The translations under genes and the position numbers were made by a program. DNA of 64,000 nucleotides. It comes from Arcobacteraceae bacterium (GTDB taxonomy: Bacteria; Campylobacterota; Campylobacteria; Campylobacterales; Arcobacteraceae). Location of the stretch: contig JAGLOP010000004.1 of assembly GCA_023138835.1 (NCBI GenBank), positions 1-64,000 on the forward strand. The letters are read 5' to 3'. The first letter of the stretch is position 1. Each line of letters opens with the position of its first letter. Shown here piece by piece: positions 38,411 to 47,603 of this stretch. The notes beneath the pieces were generated by a model. The model was given only the letters and a program-made list of their open reading frames with translations. It did not search any database and was not told the DNA's origin.

Positions 38411-39367
38411 GTGATTGCTATAATGTGTTCCGGTGGAGACAGTTCGGGTATGAATCCTGCTATTAAAAAATTTGTAGATTATGCTTATGATAAAAATCTT
38501 ACACCTTATTTTATCTATGATGGCCTTGAGGGGTTGATTGATGGAAATATTAAAGAAGCCTGGCATAAAGATGTTGCCGGGATTATGCACTTGGGTGGTA
38601 CTATTATTCGCACCTCAAGATCAAAAAGATTTTATAAATTTTCCAATCGTCAAACAGCTTATAATAATTTAAAAAAATATAACATAGATAAACTGATAGT
38701 TTTAGGCGGTGACGGCAGTTTTAAAGCTATGGATATATTTTGTCAAGAGTTTGACATCTCTTTTATTGGGGTTCCTTCAACCATTGACAATGATATAAAC
38801 GGTACTGATTATTGTCTTGGTGTTGATACCTCACTAAATGTTATTAAAAATGCTTTAGATGATATAAGAGATACCTCTTCATCTTTTAAAAGAGCCTTTG
38901 TAGTTGAAACTATGGGGAGAAATTGTGGATATCTTGCACTTATATCTGCACTTACAAGCGGGGCTGAGATATGTATCATCCCTGAAATTGAATATGATTT
39001 AAACTCTTTACAAAAAAGATTAAGCCAAGAGATTAAAAATGGAAGAAGTTATATTTTGGCAGTTGTTTCTGAAGCTACAAATGACACAGATAAAATAAAA
39101 CAATGGATTAAAACAGATTTAAAATTTGAGGTGCGAGAGATGAAATTGGGTCATATCCAAAGAGGTGGAAGTCCCAGTGTATATGATAGACTTATGGCAT
39201 TTGAATTTATCTCATACTCTATAGATAGACTAATGCAAGATAAAGTAAATGAAATAATTGTATATAAAGATTCCAAATTTAAATTTTTAAAAGTTGATGA
39301 AGTTGTAAACGATATATATAAAATTGACAATAAACTTTTAGAACTTGTTAAAAAATTGACAAAGTAA
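38411..39367 (+). CDS. pfkA: 6-phosphofructokinase
   Basis: About 318 residues. 'MCSGGDSSGMNPAI' binds phosphate, 'LGGDGSFKAM' is the nucleotide loop, 'STIDNDINGTDYCLGVDTSL' holds the catalytic aspartates, and 'GHIQRGGSPS' binds the sugar. In the loop that decides ATP versus pyrophosphate use, the first key position is glycine (ATP-like) while the second, before TIDND, is serine rather than glycine or lysine, so the donor is uncertain. GGAG at 38401-38404 touches the ATG at 38405 but is 6 bases from the in-frame GTG at 38411, which I prefer. Confidence 0.88.
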   Translation: MIAIMCSGGDSSGMNPAIKKFVDYAYDKNLTPYFIYDGLEGLIDGNIKEAWHKDVAGIMHLGGTIIRTSRSKRFYKFSNRQTAYNNLKKYNIDKLIVLGGDGSFKAMDIFCQEFDISFIGVPSTIDNDINGTDYCLGVDTSLNVIKNALDDIRDTSSSFKRAFVVETMGRNCGYLALISALTSGAEICIIPEIEYDLNSLQKRLSQEIKNGRSYILAVVSEATNDTDKIKQWIKTDLKFEVREMKLGHIQRGGSPSVYDRLMAFEFISYSIDRLMQDKVNEIIVYKDSKFKFLKVDEVVNDIYKIDNKLLELVKKLTK

Positions 39368-39380
39368 TTAGGAAAAAATA

Positions 39381-41159
39381 ATAAAAATAAATAAAAAAAT
39401 CACTATAAAATATCTTTGGAAACTTTTACTTCATGATAAAAAATCTTTGATACTAGGTCAAGTAGTAACTCTAATAGCAGTACTGTTAAGTCTTCCAATC
39501 CCACTTATGCTTCCGGTGCTTGTAGATGAAGTGCTTTTAGAAAAGCCGGCTTTCTTTGTAAATAATATTGACTATTTTTTTGGAAGCGGTGATGCTTTTT
39601 ATTATATAGCAATAGTTGCTTTTAGTGTGATACTTTTACGATTTGTATATTTTATATTTAACTCTATTTTAACCAAAATTTTTACACATATTTCAAAATA
39701 TGTCACTTTTAAAATACGTGAACTTCTTCTAAAACATCTGCAAAAAGTATCTATGAATGAGTATGAAACTTTAGGAAGCGGAGCAATTGGGGCAAATCTT
39801 ATTACAGATGTAAACACCCTTGATAATTTTATCATCACAACTGCTTCTAAATTTGTATCATCGGTTATCACACTTGTTGCAATTGCAATCGTGATGATTG
39901 TTATCCATCCACTCTTAGGTATCATGATACTTATTATTCAACCTCTTATAATTTTGATGGCAAAAAAAATATCTAATAATGTAAAAGTATTAAAAAAAGA
40001 GGAAAACAATTCAATAGAAAAATTTCAAGATAATATAGGTGAAGTTTTAGAGCTGTTTGGACAGATAAAAGCCAGCAATAAAGAGTCATATTTTTTTGAT
40101 GAATCTATCCAAAAAGCAAAAACTATCCAAAAAACATCAAATGAATACAACTATAAAAGTGTAGTTTATGAGAAATTTTCATATACGATTTTTTTAATAG
40201 GATTTGAACTGATCCGAGCTGCCGGATTGTTGATGGTTGTTTACAGCGATCTAAGTATTGGTATGATGTTTGCGATGTTTGGGTATATCTGGTTTATCAT
40301 GACACCTATTCAAGATATACTAACTATTCAATACTCTTATGCCACAACAAAAGCAGCACTTGACAGGATAAATAAAATACTTGATTTAAAAGTAGAGCCA
40401 AACGGAGAAGATAAACTTAGAATTGACGATGACAAATTAAAAATAGAGCTTAAAAATATTAATTTTGGATACGTCAGCGATAAAGAGATTTTACATGATA
40501 TAAGTTTTAAAATTCAAGCCAAAGAGAAAATTGCATTAATAGGTGCAAGCGGCAGCGGTAAAACAACTTTAGCTCAACTAATCTCAGGATTTTATACCAA
40601 AAACAGCGGTGATATTTTGTACAATGATATATCTATACAAAATCTTCAAAGAGAAACAATAAGAGAAAATATCTTTTTGGTTTTACAGATGCCCATACTT
40701 TTTAACAATACCCTTAGATTTAATATAACTATGGGAAATAAAGATATAAAAGATGATGAAATTTTTGAAGCTTTAAAAATAGCACAGCTTAAAGAGATGA
40801 TAAAAAATATGCCAGATGGTTTAGAAACAATAGTTGGAAGACATGGTATTAGATTATCAGGAGGGCAGAGACAAAGACTCTCAATAGCAAGGATGATAAT
40901 AGCAAATCCAAAAGTTGTGATATTTGATGAATCAACATCGGCACTTGATGTTCAAACAGAATCCACACTATTTAAAGAACTTGAACCTATTTTAAAAAAT
41001 AAAACAGTCATAACTATAGCTCATAGACTAAGCACTGTAAAAAATGCAAATATGATATATGTTCTTAATAATGGAAAACTGGTGCAAAAAGGAACTCATT
41101 TAGAACTTGACAAAGAAGAGGGACATTATAAAGAGTTTGTAAAAAATCAGTTGATTTGA
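39381..41159 (+). CDS. ABC exporter (fused membrane and ATPase domains) with non-standard start
   Basis: About 592 residues: six membrane helices in the first 310, then an ATPase with 'GASGSGKTTLAQL' (Walker A), 'LSGGQRQRLSIARM' (signature) and 'VVIFDESTSALD' (Walker B). A half-transporter acting as dimer on lipid, peptide or drug; substrate unknown. The first standard start codon in frame is TTG at 39447, inside the first helix. The frame is open further up and encodes a natural exporter N-terminus ('KKITIKYLWKLLLHDKKS'). AGGAA at 39370-39374 stands 6 bases before ATA at 39381, so ATA may be the start. It overlaps convergent upp by 13 bases. Confidence 0.82.
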   Translation: MKINKKITIKYLWKLLLHDKKSLILGQVVTLIAVLLSLPIPLMLPVLVDEVLLEKPAFFVNNIDYFFGSGDAFYYIAIVAFSVILLRFVYFIFNSILTKIFTHISKYVTFKIRELLLKHLQKVSMNEYETLGSGAIGANLITDVNTLDNFIITTASKFVSSVITLVAIAIVMIVIHPLLGIMILIIQPLIILMAKKISNNVKVLKKEENNSIEKFQDNIGEVLELFGQIKASNKESYFFDESIQKAKTIQKTSNEYNYKSVVYEKFSYTIFLIGFELIRAAGLLMVVYSDLSIGMMFAMFGYIWFIMTPIQDILTIQYSYATTKAALDRINKILDLKVEPNGEDKLRIDDDKLKIELKNINFGYVSDKEILHDISFKIQAKEKIALIGASGSGKTTLAQLISGFYTKNSGDILYNDISIQNLQRETIRENIFLVLQMPILFNNTLRFNITMGNKDIKDDEIFEALKIAQLKEMIKNMPDGLETIVGRHGIRLSGGQRQRLSIARMIIANPKVVIFDESTSALDVQTESTLFKELEPILKNKTVITIAHRLSTVKNANMIYVLNNGKLVQKGTHLELDKEEGHYKEFVKNQLI

Positions 41160-41776
41160 GGAGTATTATAAGATCGATCTCCTGCATCTCCAAGGCCAGG
41201 AATAATAAACTTATCTTCATTTAGTTTTTCATCAATTTGTGCTATATAAATATCAATCTCATGATGTGTTTCTTCAACCACTTTTAATCCTTCAGGGGAA
41301 CCTATGATATTTAAAGTGATTATTTTTGATGGATTTTTAGTTTTTATAACTTCAATAGCATCACACATAGAACCGCCTGTTGCTAACATAGGATCAACTA
41401 AAAGAACTGTTTTACCTTCACAGTCAGGAAGCCTGTCGTAATACAATACACTTTTATGTGTAGTTTCATCTCTTTTCATAGCTAAAAATCCAGCAGTAGA
41501 TTGTGGTAAAAGTTCTATAACACTATCAAGCATAGGCATACCTGCTCTTAAAACTGTTGCTACAATAATATTTGTTTCATCAAGGGCTTTAAAACTTTTA
41601 TCTCCCTGCCAGGTAGTTATGGTTTTTTCAATATATGGAAAATCTTTTAAAGCTTCATACACTAATTGTTTTGTAAGTTCAGCAATAGTGTGCCTAAAAG
41701 CAATGGCATCTGTTTTTTGATCTCTTAACTTTGTAATTAAATTTTTTGTTACAGGATTTGACAGTTCATAAATCAT
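41147..41776 (-). CDS. upp: uracil phosphoribosyltransferase
   Basis: A 209-residue salvage enzyme making UMP from uracil and PRPP. 'VLRAGMPMLDSVIELLP' and the PRPP loop 'VLLVDPMLATGGSMCDAI' are clear, and the C-terminus has 'YIAQIDEKLNEDKFIIPGLGDAGDR', the uracil-binding segment, in typical form. It starts 3 bases after the PAS kinase gene. Confidence 0.95.
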   Translation of the reverse strand: MIYELSNPVTKNLITKLRDQKTDAIAFRHTIAELTKQLVYEALKDFPYIEKTITTWQGDKSFKALDETNIIVATVLRAGMPMLDSVIELLPQSTAGFLAMKRDETTHKSVLYYDRLPDCEGKTVLLVDPMLATGGSMCDAIEVIKTKNPSKIITLNIIGSPEGLKVVEETHHEIDIYIAQIDEKLNEDKFIIPGLGDAGDRSYNTPQIN

Positions 41777-41779
41777 TTT

Positions 41780-43045
41780 TTACCTTTTTAATAATATTTT
41801 AAATACAGCACCGTCTTTATTGTTTGATACTGTTAGTTTACCGCCACAGTGTTCTTCAATAATAGTTTTAGACATATATAATCCAAGTCCTGTACCATGT
41901 TTTTCTGTTTTTGTGGAAAAATACGGATCAAATATTTTATTTATTATATGATCAGGTATCCCTCCGCCATTATCATATATTTTTAAGATATATTTATCCT
42001 TTTCTATATAAGTTTTTAGTTTGATATACGGTTTTTTGATATTTTTATCCAGCAATACATCTTGAGCATTTTTTATTATACTCAGTATTACTTGTGTAAG
42101 TTCACTTGCATAAGTATCAAAATTTTCATCACAATCTAATTGGGTTATTATTTTTATATTTTTATTTATTATAGAAGTTCTTACAATAGAAAAGACAGAA
42201 TTAATCAGTTTATTAAAATTAGTATTTTCTTTACCTGTAGACGGTTTGAAAAAATCTCTAAAATCATCAATAGTCTTTGACATATATGAAAGTTGTTTAT
42301 TTATACCTTCGCTTACGTGTTCATAATATTGCGCTGTTATCGTTTCTTCAAAATCTAACTTTGTTTCAACTTTCATATTTATAGCACCTATTATATTTAG
42401 CGGTTGTCTCCATTGGTGGGCAATCATACTTATCATCTCCCCCATTAAAGCCAGTTTTGATTGTTGTTGTATTAGTTCATCTTTTTGTTTTATTTCTGTT
42501 AGATCTACAATTGAACTCATTCGCAGTTTTTTCCCATCTCTTATGATATTTCTACCGCTTCTTAGTGTATATATCTTTTTACCATATTTGTTTAACATAG
42601 TTAATTCATAAGGTTCAGAGATATCCTTTTGCATAGCTTTTTTCACTTTTTCTATATCATTATTGAAAATAAATTCTTCAATATTTTTTCCTATGATCTC
42701 CGTTTTATTTGTGTATCCGCTTAGTTTGACTCCGGGTTGATTAATGTCTATAATTTCACCATCCATTTTAAAAATAACTATCATCTCTAAAGTGGTATCA
42801 AACAAGTTTTTAAAGTTGTCTACTGACTCTTGGAGTTTATAATTTTGTTCTTCCAAAGTTTTTATTGTTTTTTGAATTCTTTTTTCTAATTTTTGATTCA
42901 TATATAAAATAATAAATATAATAAACAATGAAAAAACAATAATTTGCCACAATGGAGCATAATCGTTTACATTATTGGCGAATAATATATTTAAAGATAA
43001 TAATAAACCTATAAGTATAGATATTATTGCTTTATGCTGATCCAA
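41780..43045 (-). CDS. membrane-bound PAS sensor histidine kinase
   Basis: A 421-residue kinase. Two close N-terminal helices (about residues 7-24 and 31-48) leave almost no periplasmic loop. A coiled coil, then a PAS domain (about 72-185, 'FDTTLEMIVIFKMDGEIIDIN'), the box 'SMIAHQWRQPLNIIGA' and ATPase motifs 'YDNGGGIPDHIINKIFDPYFSTK' (in part) and 'GTGLGLYMSK' follow. With no periplasmic sensor, the signal is probably cytoplasmic or within the membrane. No regulator gene is adjacent, so it is an orphan. Its catalytic part resembles the kinase at 57245. Confidence 0.85.
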   Translation of the reverse strand: MDQHKAIISILIGLLLSLNILFANNVNDYAPLWQIIVFSLFIIFIILYMNQKLEKRIQKTIKTLEEQNYKLQESVDNFKNLFDTTLEMIVIFKMDGEIIDINQPGVKLSGYTNKTEIIGKNIEEFIFNNDIEKVKKAMQKDISEPYELTMLNKYGKKIYTLRSGRNIIRDGKKLRMSSIVDLTEIKQKDELIQQQSKLALMGEMISMIAHQWRQPLNIIGAINMKVETKLDFEETITAQYYEHVSEGINKQLSYMSKTIDDFRDFFKPSTGKENTNFNKLINSVFSIVRTSIINKNIKIITQLDCDENFDTYASELTQVILSIIKNAQDVLLDKNIKKPYIKLKTYIEKDKYILKIYDNGGGIPDHIINKIFDPYFSTKTEKHGTGLGLYMSKTIIEEHCGGKLTVSNNKDGAVFKILLKR

Positions 43046-43072
43046 AATGATTCTCCTTTCTCTAAATTAAAC

Positions 43073-44092
43073 TTAACCCATAGGATACATTATATTTTGT
43101 TGTATATCTTGTATCTCTTTCATTGTCTCATCACTTAAATTTAAATCCATTGCTTCAAATGAATCATCAAGTTGAGAAGCGTTTCTCGCACCTATAATTG
43201 TAGAAGCAACAAAATCAAACTGTTTGGAGTATGCAACTGCTAAAGTCACCGGTGAAATTCCCAGTTCTTTTGCTATTTGTATATATGCAGTAGTTGTTTT
43301 TAATGATTTTTCATTTACAAATCTTGTACCCTGCGCTTGAACGCGGGGATCATTACTTTTTAAATAGTCAGAAAATCTTGCATTTACAGGATAAAATTTA
43401 CCATTATATTTCCCACTTAAAACACCACCGGCAATTGGAGAATATGGTAATAAAGAGATATTCTCTTTTTTACATACATTTGCCAACTCATCTAGACATC
43501 GGGGATTATTTAAAGAGAAATTATTTTGGATAGATTCAAATCTGGCAAAGCCTTTGTTTTTAGCAGTTTCGTTTGCTTTTGTCAAGCCATAAGCTGAATC
43601 ATTTGAAGTCCCTAAATATCTTACTTTTCCCTCTTGTATCAATTCATCAAAAGCTCTTAAAGACTCCTCAATAGGTACAACTGAATCTGGCCAATGCATC
43701 TGATAAAGGTCAATATAATCTGTCCCTAATCTTTTTAAACTGCCCTCAACAGCAGTTTTAATATGAAACTTATCAATAGCAGTCATACCATGGCGAATTG
43801 GCGGCACAAACCAACCGTTTGCTGCACCTGCTACTTTTGATGCGATGATAAGTTTATCTCTTTGCTTACCTTTTAACCATTTTCCAATTATCTTCTCAGT
43901 CTCACCTGCATACTCTGCTTTGGGTGGAACTGGATATAGTTCTGCTGTATCAAAAAAGTTTATCCCTCTATCTACAGATTTATCCATAATTTTAAAAGAT
44001 TCTTTCTCATCACTCCAGCTTCCAAAACTCATAGTACCTAAACAAATTGGAGTAACTCTAAGTCCGGTTTTTCCTATATATCTATATTCCAT
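43073..44092 (-). CDS. aldo/keto reductase
   Basis: A 339-residue NADPH-dependent oxidoreductase of the Tas/YghZ type. 'GLRVTPICLGTMSFG' at the N-terminus, 'FFDTAELYPVPP' with the catalytic Asp and Tyr, 'LIIASKVAG' with the Lys, and 'YIDLYQMHWPD' with the His are visible. 'STIIGARNASQLDDS' near the C-terminus binds the cofactor. Substrate unknown. It follows the DUF2279 gene by 14 bases. Confidence 0.88.
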   Translation of the reverse strand: MEYRYIGKTGLRVTPICLGTMSFGSWSDEKESFKIMDKSVDRGINFFDTAELYPVPPKAEYAGETEKIIGKWLKGKQRDKLIIASKVAGAANGWFVPPIRHGMTAIDKFHIKTAVEGSLKRLGTDYIDLYQMHWPDSVVPIEESLRAFDELIQEGKVRYLGTSNDSAYGLTKANETAKNKGFARFESIQNNFSLNNPRCLDELANVCKKENISLLPYSPIAGGVLSGKYNGKFYPVNARFSDYLKSNDPRVQAQGTRFVNEKSLKTTTAYIQIAKELGISPVTLAVAYSKQFDFVASTIIGARNASQLDDSFEAMDLNLSDETMKEIQDIQQNIMYPMG

Positions 44093-44106
44093 ATTAAATT
44101 ACCACC

Positions 44107-44901
44107 TTATTTACTTTTTAAATACGAATCAGGTATCTGATAATATTTAAAGATTTTTGTATTAAATAGTTTAGAAAAATTAATTCCCAAACCAATATAT
44201 GTGTTTCTTTGTTTTTCATCATTGATATTATCATAACCTCTTGAATAATATCCAACATGCAGTTCTAAATATTTTAAATAACTGTTATTTTTAAATATAT
44301 CAAAACCACTAGCTTTAAAAGCCAATAGATGTTTCATATTCTCATAGTCAGTTACGGCATCACCTTTTAATGAATTTTTATTTATCTTATATTCTAATCT
44401 AAAATCAACCTTATCGTCAATAGAGGGATACTTATAAGATAAATACCCAAATCCAACTCCAATTATATTTGAAATTGCATCTTCATGAGAGAGTCCATAT
44501 GGACTAAAAGCATCCCCTATCTCCATCAAGGTTGTAAACCCTAAAGATGATAAAGCACCATACAGGGCTACATTGTCACTTTTATATCCAAATTCTTTAT
44601 AATAATGAGCAAACAGATGTGTCATACCATATCCTGCGTATGCATGTCCAAGTTTATCAGCACCACCTGATTTTGTATCTTTTTCAAACCACCCTTCAGA
44701 TTGGCTGTGCATTTTATTAGTTAAACTGTAATCCCAATGTAAAATTCCCCAAGTGATAAGTCCTAAACTTGTAGCACTATTAAGTATAATTGCTTTTTGC
44801 TCTTTCGAAAAATTATGATCACTGCGCTTAAGTGTTAAGTTTTGATCGTCACTATAAACAGTTTCTAGAAATAAAATAAAAATTAACAGTAATCTTTTCA
44901 T
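44107..44901 (-). CDS. DUF2279-like envelope protein
   Basis: About 264 residues with a signal peptide (MKRLLLIFILFLETVYS). 'GGADKLGHAYAGYGMTHLFAHY' in part and 'ALSSLGFTTLMEIGDAFSPYG' match the DUF2279/YfiM-like family of uncharacterised outer-membrane-associated proteins; the C-terminal third alternates like beta strands. A longer frame from 44946 would overlap sixA, whereas ATG at 44901 begins just after the sixA stop (44906) and opens the signal peptide, so I chose it. Function unknown. Confidence 0.68.
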   Translation of the reverse strand: MKRLLLIFILFLETVYSDDQNLTLKRSDHNFSKEQKAIILNSATSLGLITWGILHWDYSLTNKMHSQSEGWFEKDTKSGGADKLGHAYAGYGMTHLFAHYYKEFGYKSDNVALYGALSSLGFTTLMEIGDAFSPYGLSHEDAISNIIGVGFGYLSYKYPSIDDKVDFRLEYKINKNSLKGDAVTDYENMKHLLAFKASGFDIFKNNSYLKYLELHVGYYSRGYDNINDEKQRNTYIGLGINFSKLFNTKIFKYYQIPDSYLKSK

Positions 44902-44905
44902 ATCC

Positions 44906-45409
44906 TTACATCTCCATTTTGGTATTATGTCTTTTAGGATAGTCAAATGAAATCAATTTTGCATTTTTTTGGCTTATATCCATCCACTTATCACAATTAA
45001 ATTCAATCTCAACAACTCCACATGTTGGGATATTTTCATCAAAATCAACAAAACTTTCAACTAACATATTTAACGATGGATTATGTCCAAATAAAAATAA
45101 AATATTATTTTCATCATCAACTTTAGTGATTATGCGATGAAGATTATGAATACTTGCTTCATAAATATTTTTATCAAATATAATACTTTTAGAAAAATTT
45201 ATTTTGTCAGCAATAATCTTTGCTGTAGTTTTAGCTCTTTTTGCCGGGCTTGAGATTATCATATTGGGTACGATATTTTTATCTTTTAGTATATCGCCCA
45301 TCAAAGGTGCATTTAGTTTACCTCTTTTATTTAAAGGTCTGTCAAAATCATTTAAAGTCAAATCTTTCCAACTTGATTTTGCATGTCTTATAATGTAAAG
45401 TGTCTTCAT
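44906..45409 (-). CDS. sixA: SixA-type phosphohistidine phosphatase
   Basis: A 167-residue histidine phosphatase. The catalytic 'IIRHAKSSWKD' is at residues 6-16, the arginine motif in 'SSPAKRAKTTAKII', and the second catalytic histidine in 'LFGHNPSLNML'. In enteric bacteria SixA removes phosphate from HPr-like proteins or His-Asp phosphorelay domains. The start overlaps the hypD stop by 4 bases. With several sensor kinases nearby, a phosphorelay target is conceivable. Confidence 0.84.
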   Translation of the reverse strand: MKTLYIIRHAKSSWKDLTLNDFDRPLNKRGKLNAPLMGDILKDKNIVPNMIISSPAKRAKTTAKIIADKINFSKSIIFDKNIYEASIHNLHRIITKVDDENNILFLFGHNPSLNMLVESFVDFDENIPTCGVVEIEFNCDKWMDISQKNAKLISFDYPKRHNTKMEM

Positions 45410-46533
45410 AATATATCTCCATATTTATAATAAGCAGCACAAGCACCCTCACTGCTTACCATACAACTTCCAAGAGGGTTTGACGGTGTACAGGTTTTTC
45501 CAAATACTTTACAATCTTTTGGATTAGCTTTTCCTTTTAAAATATCTCCGCAAATACAAAGTTTATGGTCATCTATTTTTTTAGTCGGTAAAAATTTGGC
45601 ATAGATAACTTCTGCATCAAGATATTTAAACTCATCTTTTAATTTAAAAGAACTATTTGGAATATCACCAATGCCTCTCCATCTAAAATGGTCTCTTTTT
45701 TCAAAAAACTTGTCATTTAATTTTTGGGCTGTTATATTTCCATCTTTTGTCACACTTCTGCTATATTCAACTTCCACTTCACACCTATTCTGATTGATTT
45801 GTTTTATTATCATCAAAACAGACTGCATCACATCAACAGGTTCAAAACCACTTACAACTACAGGCTTTTTATATTTCAAGGGAAACTCATCATAGATTTT
45901 ACTCCCACTTATCACACTTACATGAGCAGGACCTATAAAGGCATCTATTTTATTTGTATCATCATCTAGTAAAACTCTCATAGGCTCTGGCACTGTGATA
46001 TGATTTATATGAAACAAAATATTCTTTATATCTTTATTGATAACTTGGTTGATAAGTGCTGAGGTCATAGGTGTAGTTGTTTCAAAACCAATTGAAAAGA
46101 ATATGATAGTTTTATCTTTGTTTTCATTGGCAATTTTTATACAATCCATTGGGGAATAAACAAATCTTACATCAGCCCCATTTGCTCTTGCATCTTGTAA
46201 GGTTTCGCAACTTCCCGGAACTTTTATCATATCTCCTAAAGTTACAAGTATCACATCTGATTGATTTGCCAATGCAATAGCATGATCGATTCTCTCTTTT
46301 GGCATCACACACACAGGACATCCCGGACCATGTATAAAATTTATATTTTTAGGTAATAGTTGTTTTAATCCATATTTCATAATAGTATGTGTATGACCGC
46401 CGCATACTTCCATGATATTAAGCTCGCTAGGTAGTTTTAATGCCTCTTGTGTTATTAATTTAGCATAAGATTTTATAGTATTTGGATCTCTAAATTTAGT
46501 ATATAAATCTTTTAGTTTTAAGTCATTATTCAT
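45406..46533 (-). CDS. hypD: hydrogenase maturation protein HypD
   Basis: About 375 residues; the scaffold on which the Fe(CN)2CO unit is assembled with HypC. 'CGGHTHTIMK', 'HGPGCPVCVMP' and 'FFSIGFETTTP' hold the redox cysteines, and the C-terminal cysteines (CICG, C in NPKDC, then the GKTC and GSC groups) bind the [4Fe-4S] cluster. The end of the frame overlaps hypC; both ATG at 46533 and GTG at 46548 are possible starts, neither with a good ribosome-binding site. Confidence 0.93.
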   Translation of the reverse strand: MNNDLKLKDLYTKFRDPNTIKSYAKLITQEALKLPSELNIMEVCGGHTHTIMKYGLKQLLPKNINFIHGPGCPVCVMPKERIDHAIALANQSDVILVTLGDMIKVPGSCETLQDARANGADVRFVYSPMDCIKIANENKDKTIIFFSIGFETTTPMTSALINQVINKDIKNILFHINHITVPEPMRVLLDDDTNKIDAFIGPAHVSVISGSKIYDEFPLKYKKPVVVSGFEPVDVMQSVLMIIKQINQNRCEVEVEYSRSVTKDGNITAQKLNDKFFEKRDHFRWRGIGDIPNSSFKLKDEFKYLDAEVIYAKFLPTKKIDDHKLCICGDILKGKANPKDCKVFGKTCTPSNPLGSCMVSSEGACAAYYKYGDIL

Positions 46534-46810
46534 TTTGGCAGTTATCACTATCTTTTATAGTTTGTTTTAACTCATCTTCATCCATTTGTTCTAATATATT
46601 TTTAAATGTTTCAAGTGAGAGCAGGGCATCTTCTTCATCAATTTTATTTATAATAAATCCTACATGTAAAAGTACATAATCGCCAATATTTACTATACCC
46701 TCTTCCATCAAATCAAGGCTTGCATCTCTATTTATCCCCATAGTATTTACTGTAGCGATATTGGTATTTTTATCTATTTTTGTGACTTTACTTGGGATTG
46801 ACAGGCACAT
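46526..46810 (-). CDS. hypC: hydrogenase maturation chaperone HypC
   Basis: A 94-residue chaperone starting MCLSIPSKV; Cys2 is the residue that binds iron with HypD and contacts the hydrogenase large subunit. 'VNIGDYVLLHVGFIINKIDEEDA' in its middle is the family's beta-barrel region, partly quoted. The minus-strand TATAAT about 35 bases upstream and AAAGGAAA give it its own promoter, so hypC-hypD-sixA is probably an operon separate from hypB. Confidence 0.93.
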   Translation of the reverse strand: MCLSIPSKVTKIDKNTNIATVNTMGINRDASLDLMEEGIVNIGDYVLLHVGFIINKIDEEDALLSLETFKNILEQMDEDELKQTIKDSDNCQNE

Positions 46811-46864
46811 TTATTTATTTCCTTTTTTGTTTGGTATAATATTATACTAAATTATCTGTTGATT

Positions 46865-46873
46865 TGATATAAT
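46865..46873 (+). promoter_or_regulatory. extended -10 promoter of the CHAD gene
   Basis: TTGATATAAT around 46864-46873 contains TGATATAAT, a perfect extended -10. The start codon at 46917 follows after 43 bases, with GGAGG at 46902-46906 as ribosome-binding site. Confidence 0.5.
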
Positions 46874-46916
46874 ATAAAAGATTGCACTTATGGTTTGAGC
46901 TGGAGGTTCTGAAATA

Positions 46917-47603
46917 ATGGGTAAAAGAATAGATAAAAAAATATTAAAAATAAAAAAACTTATCGAACACTTTATTTCAAGTGATAGTTATGGAATAGAT
47001 GATATTCATAAAATAAGAATTTCTACTAGAAAATCACTTTGTTTGCTCCGTGATAAAAAATTAAATTGTAAATATTTAAAAAGAATTATAAAACTAAGTA
47101 ATAAAATAAGAGATATTGATGTCTTCCTTTATGACTATTTAACAAAAATTCCTCCAAAATATCAACTAAAAATCAATACTACTGTACTAAAAGATATTTT
47201 ACATAATAAAAGAGAAGAAGAGATTAAGAAGTTTTTAACTTATTTAGAAATATTTTTAGTTAAGAAAATTAAATTTTTACAATCAAACCAAATTGATAAA
47301 CCAACTGTTAAACCAAGATTATCATTGAATATTAAAAAGTTACATAAGTATAGAATATATATTAAAAATCAATTTTACGCTGCAAAGAATGAAACGAAAA
47401 AAGATAAAATGAAAATAAAATTTTTAGAAGAGATCAAGAATCTTCTTGGAAATATAAATGACAATCATAATGCTATAAAGATTATAAAAAAACTAAATTT
47501 AAATAAAGTTGATACACAAAATATTGTAAATTATACCAATAAACAAAATAAAAGTTATTTTAAGAAGGTAAAGAAGCTGATATCCAATCACAAACTTTTT
47601 TAA
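46917..47603 (+). CDS. CHAD-domain protein
   Basis: A 228-residue, very basic helical protein. 'IHKIRISTRKSLCLLR' near residue 29 is the CHAD signature (H-x2-R-x3-R), and a second 'LHKYRIYIKNQFYAA' near residue 144 is the matching half of the internal repeat. CHAD proteins bind inorganic polyphosphate through such basic surfaces. It is transcribed against the surrounding hyp genes, and its 3' end overlaps hypB by 44 bases, so the two mRNAs are complementary there. Confidence 0.78.
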   Translation: MGKRIDKKILKIKKLIEHFISSDSYGIDDIHKIRISTRKSLCLLRDKKLNCKYLKRIIKLSNKIRDIDVFLYDYLTKIPPKYQLKINTTVLKDILHNKREEEIKKFLTYLEIFLVKKIKFLQSNQIDKPTVKPRLSLNIKKLHKYRIYIKNQFYAAKNETKKDKMKIKFLEEIKNLLGNINDNHNAIKIIKKLNLNKVDTQNIVNYTNKQNKSYFKKVKKLISNHKLF

